A stretch of 64,000 bases of DNA. Source: Euborellia annulipes (Eukaryota > Arthropoda > Insecta > Dermaptera > Anisolabididae). The stretch lies in the NCBI GenBank assembly GCA_023213315.1, contig JAKCPI010021903.1, forward strand, positions 85,567 to 149,566. The letters run 5' to 3'. Shown one piece after another: positions 1-11,731 of the stretch (position 1 is the first letter of the stretch; each line of letters opens with the position of its first letter). Under the pieces are notes generated by a model that did not search any database, was not told the DNA's origin, and worked only from the letters and a program-made list of their open reading frames with translations. Position numbers and translations under genes: made by a program.

Positions 1-430
1 GAAACTTTCTTTCAAATTAAAAGTTAGATTTGTAAAAAAAAAAAACATGATAATTTTGAAATTGGATCCGAATTAATAGTAACCTTTGATGTTTGCATGT
101 ATCATGCATGCATCAGACATTTTATTTCAATATACGTACAACCGAATGCGATTTCCTTGCATGCCAATGATGGGAATCTTTAATCAAATACAAAACGGTC
201 CATTTATCTCTCTGGCCATTCGATTTGGCCTTGGCGGCTTTTTCTCTTTCTTTTGACATCCGGTTCTTGTAATTTTTATAATGCGCTATCTGCAAAGAAT
301 CAGAAAAACCATCCTCTTAATTTAAGAGATCGAATTGGATGGAGTTAAGTCATGTTCCAGGAAACATGGAAATTTTACATTCTTCAACATATCAAAAAAA
401 AAAAAAAAAACAAGTACCGTTGAAAATCAC
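1..430. other. No gene seen
   Basis: AT-rich sequence with short homopolymers. The only open frames are short and look like chance. I see no repeat shared with the rest of the window. Confidence 0.5.
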
Positions 431-433
431 ATA

Positions 434-1040
434 GGGGTCGTCCACATATTTCGTAACGCCTTTTTTGACAATTTTCTAGTACCCCCTCCCCATGTTACAG
501 TTAGACAGTTAGTCACATACAAACAAACCCCTATAAATATTATGTCACAACATAATCCCCCCCCCCCCTCACCGGAATAAAATTTCTTATACAAAATTCA
601 TATCATATCATTTTACCTTTTTTTTTTTTTTTCAAAAAAATTCTATAAATTAAACTTTGAATTGTGCCTACCGGCTTGGCTTGGTCTAGTTGGTAGCGTG
701 CCTACCTTCTATACCGAACGTCGCGGGTTCGGACCCCAGGCGGACCGCGGATGATTTTATTTAAGCCATTTGGATGCTAAATAGAAATGCCTGGATCCCC
801 AAAAGATATTATAAATAATAACGGTTATCGTCAAAGTCTTAAATGGCCTAAGTTGCCGAAAAGAATGTGTCAATGTGTGTGTGGGAGTGTGAGTGTGAAT
901 GAGAAAAAAGTGTGTTAAAAAAAAATATAAAAACTTTGAATTGTTATGTCACACTTAGAGAAACCCCCGGGTCCCCCATGCCACAATTAGTGACATTTAC
1001 CCCCCCCCCCCAACGCGTTACGTAAAATGTGGACGACCCC
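434..1040. mobile_element. TIR element, GGGGTCGTCCACAT ends
   Basis: The ends are inverted copies: GGGGTCGTCCACATATT at the left and, in reverse complement, GGGGTCGTCCACATTTT at the right, each followed by a CGTAACGC-like block. ATA flanks both sides (431-433 and 1041-1043), a likely 3-bp target duplication. No transposase frame is present, so it is non-autonomous. A SINE with its own target duplication sits inside, so this element is older than the SINE. A broken third end of the same family lies at 20154. A superfamily is not assigned; a 3-bp duplication would fit Harbinger-like elements. Confidence 0.6.
666..930 (+). mobile_element. tRNA-derived SINE, full-length copy
   Basis: The 5' head is tRNA-like, with a box A-like TGGTCTAGTTGG near 681 and a box B-like GGGTTCGGACC near 726. 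The body has a GCCATTTGG block and the conserved CTTAAATGGCCTAAGTTGCC, then a GTGTGAATGAGAAAAAAGTG tail and an A-run. A 14-bp direct repeat, AAACTTTGAATTGT, flanks it at 652-665 and 931-944, as expected of target-primed retroposition. The box sequences suggest Pol III transcription. More than ten copies of this family occur in the window. Confidence 0.85.
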
Positions 1041-1043
1041 ATA

Positions 1044-2455
1044 TTAGTATCTTTAGAAAAAAAATGAAATATGAACAAGAAACCTAGAACTTATGAGGCT
1101 TTTAGAGTTTCACTTTTTTGGAAAAAATTTATTTTTTGTTACCTATTTTTCCTTCTTTTTTCTGAAATTTTTCTTTAAGTTTAGGGACTTATTATTAAAT
1201 TATATTATTACACTTATGGCATTCGAGAGATGATCTACACGCTGGTCTTAGAACTTGATATTGCTTGACTGCAACGATCTTGGTGGCTGTTCTTTACTCT
1301 GTTACCGTATTGCCATACCCCTCCACCTCTGAAAAATAATATATAACCTTCTTTGTCCACATAAAATTTTAATATTAACTTTGTTAACTTATTAGAAAAA
1401 AAATATTGAATTTTTTCCCGGTAAATTAGTTTGAAACTTTTTTTTTAATATTGCATTGATAATATAGTAATTTACTCCAATATAATCACTTCTTCTCCAT
1501 CAGTATTTATTAAAAAATCCATCCATTTGCCTTTTATGTTTGAATTTCTTAATAAATTTCATTTGATGATCTTAACGGATCTGAAATGATATTGATGTAT
1601 TGTTCTTTAGTTTATTTGTTTCTTTGTTTACAAGTGAATTACTAAGAAATTAAATTCATTTTTTTTCTCTCGTGAACATGCCCTTGTGGGAGTGGGTGCA
1701 TTGTCTTCAGATGTCATTGTTCATGTTGTTGTTGTTGTGTTGTTGATGTTGTTCTAATATTCCGACCACGCTTCCTTTACTTCTTTCGCGCTTAGGAGTT
1801 GAAGGCACGCGCCTGGTGACCCCTTCCAATTGGCCCCAGACATGCATGCCAGCCAGCTACGCAATTAATTCGAATATAATGCGAGATAATGATAATGATA
1901 ATAATAATAAATAAAAGTCATTGAACTTGCAATTGCATTCTGCAAACAAAATACCAAGTTTTTTATATGGTCTGATTGTTATACCATTTTTGCGTTGCGT
2001 ATTCATTTAGGAATTTTAATTTTTTATTTGTTGTTAATTAAAGTCATTCTAATTATGTATATTTTATCTATAAAATATATTTTTATATATTAATATTATT
2101 TAATAACAGTCTACAGTATTTTCAAAATTTTTTCTTAATCCGGTATCTATGATAATATTTCAAGAACTATATATAACTATAACTATATAACTATAGTCTT
2201 TACGTTTTTAATATATTTAGAAATAAAAAAAACTCGATGATCAAAATCTGCCCCAGACAAAGGGGACATTTCTAAATTTTTGTTAAAGGGGAAGAAGAGA
2301 CGAGTTTTTGGTCAATTAAAATGAGAGGAAGGAAATAAAAAAAATATTATAATTGAAATTTTTTTTTTTTTTTCATTTTTTTTTACTTTCCTTTGGTCCA
2401 TTTAATAATAAATATGGAGATTTTTTTTTTTTTATAATATTTAATGGGGGAAACC
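1044..2455. other. No gene seen
   Basis: AT-rich sequence with a TTG-rich run near 1722-1752 and a GATAAT/AATAAT run near 1885-1915. No supported coding region or recognisable repeat. Confidence 0.5.
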
Positions 2456-2459
2456 TCTA

Positions 2460-2497
2460 ATACTAGTACTTTACTGATGTACTTTTTTAGTTTTTCC
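2460..2497 (-). repeat. HCR repeat, short internal fragment
   Basis: Matches the conserved core of the HCR family (TACTAGTACTTTACTGATGT followed by a T-rich stretch). Only this piece is present. Confidence 0.6.
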
Positions 2498-2594
2498 AAT
2501 ATCAAAAAAAAAAAAAAAAAAAAACTACCAAGCTCGGTCAAACAGTAAATAATTCCTAATATATGCTTTGTTTGACAAAATATACCGTAATATT

Positions 2595-2875
2595 CTACCC
2601 AGTGGCTTAAGGTATTTTAGCTGCCCCCGTCCCGCAACCTTTTTTTCGGGCCCCGTTATTAAAGGGAATAATTTACAAGCAGTACCGCAGGCAGTCTTGA
2701 CATGCCCCGGGGCTACATGATATTGCGGGCCCCACTATAAGATTTGAGCTTAAAGAGCCCGGGCCCCTTAGGAAAAAATTTCATGAAAATTATTTTTTTT
2801 TTAATTGAAATTTTAACCATGAAAATTATTTTTTATTAGAATTTTTTGGTGCTCAAAGGGTCCGAGCCCCTTCGG
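2595..2875. repeat. GC-block dispersed repeat, copy 1
   Basis: Alternating GGGCCC-rich blocks and A/T-rich linkers (GCCCCGGGGCTA, then AGCCCGGGCCCC, then GAGCCCCTTCGGAGG). The order and spacing of these blocks recur in the same orientation at 58378-58880. No coding frame is seen and the class is unknown. Confidence 0.55.
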
Positions 2876-3506
2876 AGGCTCGAAAATTGGATGTTAACTC
2901 CTCTGTCCTATATCAACCGAAATTTTCATATATTAACATATAATATATTCAAAGGAAAATCTGATCAAATTAGAAAAATTTTCTGGATTATTTTTCCTTC
3001 TTTTTTTCTTTTTAATGGAATTCCCCTTTACTAATTTAATTCCGCACTCATTTGCGGAATTTTTCTCTCACTAGCTAGCCTCGATTGGAACTGTCAAGAG
3101 ATCTCGTGTGTGTGTCTCTCTCTCTCTCTCTGTTTTTTTTTTTCTCCTCAGTTCTCTTCTCTCGCCAAGCTGTCTGCCAATCGCCATTGCATTCCTTCAA
3201 GCAATTTCTCTCTCTCTTTAAATGCTGCATGTAAGAACGTGTCGAGTGCCAGGCCTTTCAAGGGAGCTTATTAATAGGGTGTGTCACAATCATTATTACT
3301 CAGACTGCTACTTAGATAACTTTCAATTATTAATAGATAGATACCAATATCATCTGCTTTCTGATTTTATTATTTGTAGATATTAATTGAAACTATATTC
3401 AATTAACTACGAATTTATTTGTTTATTCTTTGAAAAATTATATATTCTCTAGTCACTATTTGAAACCTTTAAATCGCAAGGAATGTGAGCTCGGACCAGA
3501 TAGTCC
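2876..3506. other. No gene seen; CT microsatellite
   Basis: Contains a TC dinucleotide run at about 3113-3131. Otherwise unique AT-rich sequence. Confidence 0.5.
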
Positions 3507-3749
3507 CAGGGGCAGATTAAAGGGGGGAGCGATCGCCCCCCCTCCCCGAGATGAAATTCAAAACGTTATAAAAACTAGTAATCTAAAGAAATTACGATTT
3601 CCGCTCTTTAATTTCAATTGAATTTGTTACCAATCAATTTAATTAAATAGGAAAGGGGTCTAAATAGCCATAGATGCCGACAAAATCTTAAATAAAAAAA
3701 AAATAAAAAAAACCGCCCTCCCCGACAAAATTGCATTAATCCGCCACTG
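3507..3749. mobile_element. hAT-type MITE
   Basis: Left end CAGGGGCAGATTAA and right end, in reverse complement, CAGTGGCGGATTAA form short TIRs of the CAGNGGC hAT type. The flanks GATAGTCC (3499-3506) and GATAGTCT (3750-3757) are an 8-bp duplication with one mismatch, as expected of hAT. It is 243 bp with no coding capacity. Confidence 0.8.
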
Positions 3750-3757
3750 GATAGTCT

Positions 3758-4962
3758 AATATTTATTTAATCAATTGGAAACCAATTAATATAAATAAAT
3801 GTGCCTGGATAGAATCGTAATTCTATAAGGGCAAAGATCCATTCTAGATAATTAATCGTAAAATTCATCCAGTAAATCATAAATATAATTTTAAAAAGAT
3901 TCGATTCGAATTTAATGCTTGAATCATGGGAAAAAATTCCTCTACTGAATTGTTTAAAGTATTGTAGAAAATTTTATGAAATGGATAAAAATATAATTTT
4001 TATTTTTTTTATCATTAGGTCAATCATATCATGATTAATTATAAAAAAGTTAACAAAATCTGCGGTAAGAGAAAGTAAAATTCATTAATTCGTTGGTCAT
4101 TTGGGTTGCCTATTTTTCAGCAACCAAACACAAACGAATTCATATTAGGTTTCATAAAAGAATAAATAATTCATAGTTAATGATTATTTTTGCTTCTAAA
4201 ATAAATAAATTAGCAAGAGTTTATCAAAAAGTCATTAAAAGGCGTGAGTCTTCCATATCCAATATCATAAATATTTAATTTTTCACTCTTCTCTTTTCTC
4301 TAGTGAATTTTAATATATCAGTGTTGGTATTAGTTAATTATAAGGTGTTTGTGGGACACCCTGTGGTACTCCTTAATGGGAAAATGATATAGTAAAGGCT
4401 TTCCCCTGAAAGAGGGTCACACTGGACCGCCAGACTTCTTGGCTCTCGAGATTTCTTGGTAAAATCAACGGAAGTCGGCAAATTCTTTTTCTTTCAATTG
4501 AATGATTTATTACTAAGGAGTTATATCCAAAAGGGGGGCGGAGCCCCTCTTCATTAAACGCCTATTTATCAATTCGACTTGGACCTAAATCATTTCCTAT
4601 ATAATTTAATATTCGATTCTGGGAAGACATTTTAGGATAGAAAATTCATACCTTATAATTTATTAGATTTTAGATCGACGAACTCAGGTGTTTGTTTTGG
4701 AAATGAATTTTCATTCTAATTTATCCACTCATTCTTAAAAAATATGGTTTTAATAAAATTAAAGTGTTTAATTTCGAAAAATGGAGATTCGTCTAAATAA
4801 ATAAAAAATAAATTAGAATTTAATTCCCCGAAAGCAACTGCTGGTGTATTTTATCCATAACCTTTACTATTTATCCCAGCATATTTAACTTCTAAATAAA
4901 AAGAAAAATTTAAATATTTTAATTTGTTGGATATAGTCCCAATTTTTTTAATTTCTTTTTTT
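3758..4962. other. No gene; old dispersed repeat at 3845-3975
   Basis: The stretch 3845-3975 resembles 8055-8215 in the same orientation (shared CATCCAGTAAATCAT and GAATTGTTTAAAGTA-like blocks), so it is an old repeat. The rest looks unique, with no supported exon. Confidence 0.45.
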
Positions 4963-5216
4963 TTAACACACACTTTTTTTCCATTCACACTCACATTCGC
5001 ACATACATACACACAGTCTTTTCGACAACTTAGACCATTTAAGACTTTTTATGATACCCGTTATTTGTAAATAAATCTATTGAGGGTTCAGGCATTCTTA
5101 TTTAAGCCATTTGGTATCCAAATGGCTTAAATAGAATCATCGGACTTCCTGGGATCCGAACCCTTGACCCTTGGTATACAAGGCAGGGGCGCTACTAACT
5201 ACACCAAGCCCGAGGG
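4963..5216 (-). mobile_element. tRNA-derived SINE, diverged copy
   Basis: Reverse-strand copy of the SINE at 666-930: tail block at the left (CACTTTTTTTCCATTCACAC), the GCCATTTGGTATCCAAATGG palindrome in the middle, and the tRNA-like head at the right. The box B region reads GGTCAAGGGTTCGGATCC, which departs from the family. Confidence 0.75.
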
Positions 5217-5264
5217 CTTTACATAATGTGATTCATCTAAAAAAAAATCGAAAATCAAAAGAAG

Positions 5265-5391
5265 GTAGACTATTAGTTGTAGATATTTAAAATATCTTTA
5301 ATTAAAAAAAAAAAAAAAAAAATTGAGGTCGATAGCTTCAAAATTGTGGCCACTGGAAACTCTAAAAATCAAGCACCTCGAGACGCGCACC
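5265..5391 (-). mobile_element. TTAA element family B, one end
   Basis: Inverted relative to the fuller copy at 18850-19246. It shares the ATTGAGGTCGATAGCTTCAA-type block and ends in GACGCGCACC followed by TTAA (5392-5395). The other end is missing. Confidence 0.6.
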
Positions 5392-5395
5392 TTAA

Positions 5396-7144
5396 TCTCA
5401 GCATTTTCATAATCACCCCTCCTCCCTCCCATATCCTCAACCCCTTAATCCCAACAAAGTTTTCTTTTCGAATGCTCTTTTTTTGTTCTCAGCTCAATAA
5501 ATTTCATCTTATATAATTCCAATGGTGAAGGCCTTTTATAAGAATTTATCGTCTGTTGTTTTAAATTAATTAGTTTAGAAAGGTTACAATTTAAAAACAT
5601 TGACTTGTTAAATTTTTTAACCGGAATTTAGAAAATTCGTCTTAACTAGCTTAATTAAATTCGTTTCGTTTTAAAAAATGACAGTTTTATTATATTATTT
5701 GACTTTCACGAAATCCAATCATTAAAAAATGTTAATTTCGTTTAGGGATTTTTTTTTACAGTCAGAAATCTCGGAATTTCTTTGAGATTTTAATGTTGTT
5801 GTTGTTATTGTTGATTGCTTCAGCGTTGTTTGTAGTACAAAATTCTTTAGGGATGAACTGGAAGATGGTTATGTCAAAAGTCGATTGAACATTTCTTAGA
5901 AACGTCTCTTGAGATATTGATGGGTTTTTATTTCGGTATTTATTAGTGAAGTATAAATTCCGAAACGCCCCCCTAGGGCACGTCATGTCAATCATACGTT
6001 TCATTTTCCAATGGTAATAATTTCATTTTAATCGCCAATGAAGCAATCTGTAGATTCTTAAATATTAAAAAAAAAAAAAAAAAAAAAACTCTAAAACGAA
6101 ATTTCTTTTTTTCAAAGGATTCTTTTTTCAGAGGATTCTAAAAAGACATCACTTTGAGCAAATTGATCGAATCCAGAAGAGCGCAAGAAGCTCTCTGTCT
6201 GACTTCTAGCGTTGATTGATATATATTTACTATTTTTAGTGTTAGTGACACCACATACACAATGTGTCTTTTAAATTTTTTTTACTAAAATATTTAAAAA
6301 AATTTATTGAAATATAGAGTGGAAGATTTTCAACTCCTTCATATTTTTAATTGAATGTCCTGCAATTAAATTTTCAAATAAAATTCTATGATTTTTTTTA
6401 TTTTGCTAGATGAACAGAATAACATTTCCAACGTTTAGGAAACTAAACTTCTCTTGGCAAGTCATATTCACATGTTTAAACATCAAATGTGAATAAGATT
6501 GGTCAAATTAATGCGAAGTTAAAACGCAAAATGTTATTGCAATAATTATAGCCTAATACTCTAGAAAATCTAATTTTTAAAATATAGACTATACACTGTA
6601 TTGAAGATTAATGAGTGATACCGAGAAACATATAATTAAAAAACCGCCATGACGCTGTCTTTTCGGCAAGGATGCAGGGAGGAAAAACAAAATCAAGATT
6701 TTTTTATTTTTCCCCAATTGAGTTTTATTCCTGATATTTCAAAGGCACAAAGGCTTACACACTGTATTATCTTATATAGCTTATTGTTGTAACAAGAGAA
6801 TGTTAGCCAGGCTGAGTAGGGATGTCCAAATCAAGCAACAACATTTTGGTCATTGGTTTGGACCATCTACAGAACTCGAACAGTATCACAAGGCATGATT
6901 ACATACTCTCCCAAAAAACTGAAGAACAGTTTTAAATAACAATGTTATGGTGCCATTCCGTTTTGCGAAGGGTATATATATATACATATATACGCCATTG
7001 TGGCAAAGTTCCAGCTCTGATGATGGTCTAATCCAAGGACCGTGATCTGAATAAAGACTATACACTGACTGCAAACTTAGTTTATTTTCTTCATTTATAC
7101 ATTATATGATATTTCTTCCTCTTTACTTTCTCCTATTTTCTGTA
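5396..7144. other. No gene seen
   Basis: Unique AT-rich sequence. The short open frames here lack family features and start or splice context. I see no repeat shared with the rest of the window. Confidence 0.45.
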
Positions 7145-7591
7145 AGGCTGAAAGCACACCAATTGAGCAAAAACGTTTTCGGACAAAACGTTTTTGACTA
7201 ATCGTGCCTAAAACTGTTTTTTTAATGCTTTTCTCTAGCTTAACGCACACCGAAGAGGCAATACACAATTGAGCATAATTCGACATCATTGAACAAAATG
7301 TTTTGCCATTGAGCGTTTTGCTCAATCGATGTGCGATGGCATTGAGCAAAAAGTTTTGTCATTGAGCGTTTTGCTCAATCGGTATGCGTTGACATTGGAC
7401 AAAATGTTCGGCCATTGAGCAAAAAATGCCAACACACACCGATTAGTCAAAAACGCTCAATGATAAAACATTTTGTTCAATGGCAAAACATTTTACCTGA
7501 TCGGTGTGCGTTAGCATTGAGCAAGACGTTTTGCTCTTGGACAAAACATTTTGTCCAAGAGCGTTTTGCTCAATTGGTGTGCGTTCAGCTT
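7145..7591. mobile_element. MITE with internal AAAACGTTTT palindromes
   Basis: The ends are inverted copies: GCTGAAAGCACACCAATTGA at the left and GCTGAACGCACACCAATTGA in reverse complement at the right. The interior is a chain of short palindromic units around TTGAGCAAAACGTTTTGCTC, separated by CACACCGAT-like spacers. There is no transposase. Target duplication unclear. Confidence 0.7.
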
Positions 7592-8652
7592 TAGTTAGAT
7601 TGAAGTGTTTTGTGTAAGAGGTTGGATGCCTACTTAAAAGATTGCAGGCGCCCTCATAATATAATTCGTAAAATTCGTATTTATTTTTTTCAAATGGGTT
7701 CTCAGGTCCCAGAAATTCTAATTAACAAAAACAATATTCTATTTCCTTGGATACACAAGGAAAAAAATGTTGAGAAACACTCTCTGTACAAGTTAAAACT
7801 TCATCATCCGGGCTACTTTTTTTAGTGCATTTTTTCAATTTCAGCTTCAATTTAGGCATTAATGATATAAATTTGCTGATAACCGTTATTCGACCATTTG
7901 TTGTTGTTTCATTATCAAATTATTCCAGAGAATAGGGTCAAGTTCATCGGTTTTGATTCACTACGGTTGCTTCTTAACTCACTCAATTAACGTCTTGCTT
8001 AGCATAAATATTATTTTGATAGAAAGAATACATTAATTTAAATTTTGTCAATTTTGCATTAACATCCAGTAAATCATTAATATAATTTAGGCAAAAAAAA
8101 AGATTAGAATAAAAAATTCTTATTTAATGCCTGAAACTTGGAAAAAAAATTCCTTAAGTGTCTTCTCAATTGTTTAAAGTACATCCATTAAGTTCAAAAG
8201 AAAATCGCATGAAATCCTTGGAAAGAAAGAGAGAAATACCCAACTAGTAAATAAAAAACTTTTTTTTTCTCCCCGAGGCTTTGCGGTTCTCATCAAAAGA
8301 ATTCATTAAATTATTTAAAGTAAAAAAATTTGATAAATAGGCAAGAAAAAAAATTATGCAACGAAATATAAAAGAAAGCTTGAATTTGCATACTGATTAC
8401 AATTTCGCCTAAGGTTTTGGAGTAATTAACAAATTAGGAAGTTTGTTTACATTTTTCTTAAGTAGATAAGAATAAAAAACATTAATTTAAAAGCAGTTTT
8501 GCATTTTATTTGCATTTTAGCTTTTATATATAGCTATAAATAAATCGGCCATTTAATTAATGAATTAATGTAATAAAAAAAAAATTAATTGAAACAGATA
8601 ATTTCTTAAAAAATTAAGAATTAAAAAATATTTTTTGCCCTATTATTATTTT
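7592..8652. other. No gene; old dispersed repeat at 8055-8215
   Basis: Contains the partner of the repeat at 3845-3975. The rest is unique and AT-rich. Confidence 0.45.
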
Positions 8653-9304
8653 TTTTCTCTTACCTATGTATATATGTAATATATATATAGAGAGAAAGTA
8701 TTGGATTCATGTCAAAAATTCGATGTCGAGATTTTGATGGATCTTCACGTTTTGAGGTCCCCTGAATCCAAAAAAGTGGTTTTCGCGACATGGTCTGTCT
8801 GTGTGTCTGTCTGTGAACAAAATATCTCAATAACGAAAAGAGCTAGAAGGTTGAAATTTTACATTTAAGTTAGGCACCCCCATAGGACGTGCCACGAAGC
8901 TTTTGAACAAAATCGGCCAAAGATTACTAGTACTTTACTGATGTACTTTTTCAGTTTTTTTCGATTTTCTCAAAATTTGCTCCAACGATTTTTTTTAAAA
9001 TTCATAAATCAATTATTTTTTAGATGCTCTTTAAAATGTATATTCTCATTTTGCGATTGAAATCTTCTGAAGACCACTTTACTCTTGTATTTCATAGGGA
9101 AGATAGGAGAAATGGTTGCCATGGTAACAAAATATAAATATTTTCCCATACTTATAAATTTTACATAGTGAATACAATTGTTCCGTACTGTCGGGAACTA
9201 AATATATGTCGACACGAAAAATCTGGTGTGACAAGCACAGAACACAACTTTCGATTACCGAAGGTAAGAGAAAGTTGTGTGCTGTGCGCCAGTCACACTA
9301 GATT
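8653..9304 (-). repeat. HCR repeat, near full-length
   Basis: HCR (hairpin-capped repeat) is a label used only here. Read on the minus strand, it starts with a large hairpin (hairpin B, AATCTGGTGTGAC paired with its complement through a stem of about 35 bp). An RFX-type X-box follows at 9115-9128, then a core with GTACTAGTAC-type palindromes, then a GACAGACAG-rich patch. It ends in a second hairpin (hairpin A, ACTTTCTCTTACC... pairing with AGAGAAAGT). No coding domain is recognised. One base of the closing stem is changed (CACTAGATT). Confidence 0.85.
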
Positions 9305-11089
9305 TTTTTTTATCTGAACATTTAATGGCATTAGAATTCCAATTCAAAATCATTCGATTATTTTTTCAAACCTAAAATAGTTTTCTATTTATGACGGTTA
9401 AATTATAATCTTTACAACCTCAAATTTTGTTTGCCGTGATTTTATTTAAACTCATCGTAATCATATCGTATCAACACGATGATCAACTATCGATGAGATT
9501 GATTTATTAGAAACGTTGATTTCCCTTCCAATAAGCTCATCTCAACGATTTTGTTCGCCTCAGGTGGGAAAATTCACCTTCAATCCTGCTGATGGCTTCA
9601 TTCAAATTGATCTCTTGTTAAATTCGAGGTCGGTGTCTGTTTAAGACCAAATATTTATTAACAAGCCGCATCTATTAAAGTAAATCTTCCTTGAGTGTAA
9701 ATTATCTAAACACGAGTGTTATAAAATTTCTAACAAATTTTTTTTTTACCTAAATTATGATAAAAAGAAACAGGCTAGTACATTTTATATAAACAAAAAA
9801 AAAACAAGGTGATTATTTGTAATATTTATTTAAAAATTTTGCTGTCCGACTTTTAGAAATTTAGCGCTAATAGAAAAAGAAAAGTAGGCTTATTACTTCT
9901 CAAGACTCATAAATGATGGTTCATTTAAAATTTGGAACGAAATTTGTTGTCATTGTTTACATTTTCGGACTTAAGTGTAATCACGACTAAAGGAACGATA
10001 TAATGATATTATACAATAGTTAAAAAAAATAATAATAACACTACAGAACTATTCTCTAAAAACAGGTTTTAAAATTTAACATCATAAATTGGGTGTTAAA
10101 GTAAAATAATAACATCAGCGTTAAAAAATGCTATTCTCCAAACCAAGTTTTAACATCGATGTTAAAATTTTACTTGTTAGCACTAGGTGTTAAAGGTCCA
10201 TGTACTATATGTGTATTAATTTCAAACAAGGGCGAATCCAGAGGTGTTTCTCCGGGGGGGGGGGGGTAATCTGGTGTGACTGGTCGCACAGTACACAATT
10301 TGTTCTTAATTTCGGTAATTTAAAGGCGCATTCTGTACTTATTTGCCAGAATATAAATACAAATCAAATTTTTAACTATTAATTTTTAAAATTTTACATT
10401 AAAAATAAAATTTTTTTCGAAAAAAAGTATTTTTTTTTCAAATCTCGGGGGGGGGGGGGGTAATTATCCCCTTTACCCTTATATGAAGTTCACTGATATT
10501 AAGCTTTATTTCTCATACCGAGAAAGCTATTTTTTTGGTAGATCCATTTAAGAAATTTTATTTGTTATAGATTGTCTTTCCTTTCCTTTTTTTTTAAATT
10601 TAATTTATATTTTTGTTCATATTAAAATTTATCTAGTCTATCGGCCATACATAAATAAAACTTGGCAGTTGGGGTATTAAGAATTAGCCAATGAAACCTT
10701 TTTTCTTCTCTTTCCTTCTTCAACTCCATCTCCTTATTTTAATTTTATAACTGAACCTATAATTACATAGATATCGACATTTATTATTTCTTACTATTTA
10801 ATTTTCTTTTTTTTTCTTGATCATATATTACACATAAATGGAAAAACAATTGAGCAATAATTTATTGAATTCACGATTGGTTTATCCTTAATTGATAATC
10901 TGGTTTCTTGAGTGGAAAATTATATTCCTTTTAAAAGTACCTGTTTTGATTAAATAATTTTAATTTGAAAAAATTTATACACGAATAAAAAATATATTAA
11001 AATTTTTACTTTTTTGTATTATATAACCTATACATATTGTGTGAATACTAATAGAGAAGTGTGTCTGTCTGTCTGACCTCTTAATGAAA
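9305..11089. other. No gene; G-runs and an HCR hairpin fragment
   Basis: A piece of the HCR hairpin B arm (AATCTGGTGTGAC onwards) lies at about 10268-10330 next to a G-run (10253-10266); a second G-run lies at 10447-10460. I found no supported gene. Confidence 0.5.
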
Positions 11090-11731
11090 AATCTGGTGTG
11101 AGTGGTCGCACAGCACACAACTTTCTCTTACCTTTCGGCAAGAGAAAGTTGTGTACTGTGCTTGTGACACCAGATTTTTTGAATCGACATATATTCATGT
11201 TCCGACAGTACGGTACATTTGAATTCAAGATGTAAAATTTAAACTATGGGAAAATATTTATATTTTGTTGCCATGGCAACGATCCTCTCTTTCCTATGAA
11301 GTGCAAGAGTAAAGTGGTCTTCAAAAGATTTCAATGACAAAATGAGGATATACATTTTAAAGAGCATCTAAAAAATAATTGATTTTTGAATTTTAATCAA
11401 ACTCGTTGTAGCGAAATTTGAGAAAATCTAAAAAAATTAAAAAACTACATCAGTAAATTACTAATACTTTTTGGCCGATTTTGAATAAAAACTTATGTTC
11501 ACGCCCCAGGATGGGTGTCTAACTTAAATATAAAGTTCCAACCTGGTAGCTCAATTCCTTTATGCTTAAAATTGAACCCCGACAGACAGTATCATGTCGC
11601 GAAAACCACTTTTTTGGATTCAGAGGACCCCAAAACGTGTATATCTATCAAAATCTCGACTTCGAATTTTTGGCATCTATCCAATACTTTCTCTCTATAT
11701 ATGTTAACATATATAGAGGTAAGAGAAAGTA
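11090..11731 (+). repeat. HCR repeat, near full-length
   Basis: Plus-strand copy with hairpin B at 11090-11175, a perfect X-box variant GTTGCCATGGCAAC at 11267-11280, the core, and hairpin A at the right end. The stretch around 11570 reads as AATTGAACCCCGACAGACAG, a variant also seen in the 34893, 49719 and 57656 copies (TGAAGGAATTGAGCTA subtype). Confidence 0.85.

Noticed and set aside
666..740. tRNA gene-like sequence (also at 5150-5216, 13290-13352, 18300-18358, 19377-19450, 28600-28679, 48790-48851)
   Set aside because: Every one is the head of a SINE with the same body and tail; the cloverleaf does not close well and target duplications flank several.
7095..7349. 84-codon minus-strand ORF
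   Set aside because: Lies across the palindromic MITE; the open frame follows from the repeated units.
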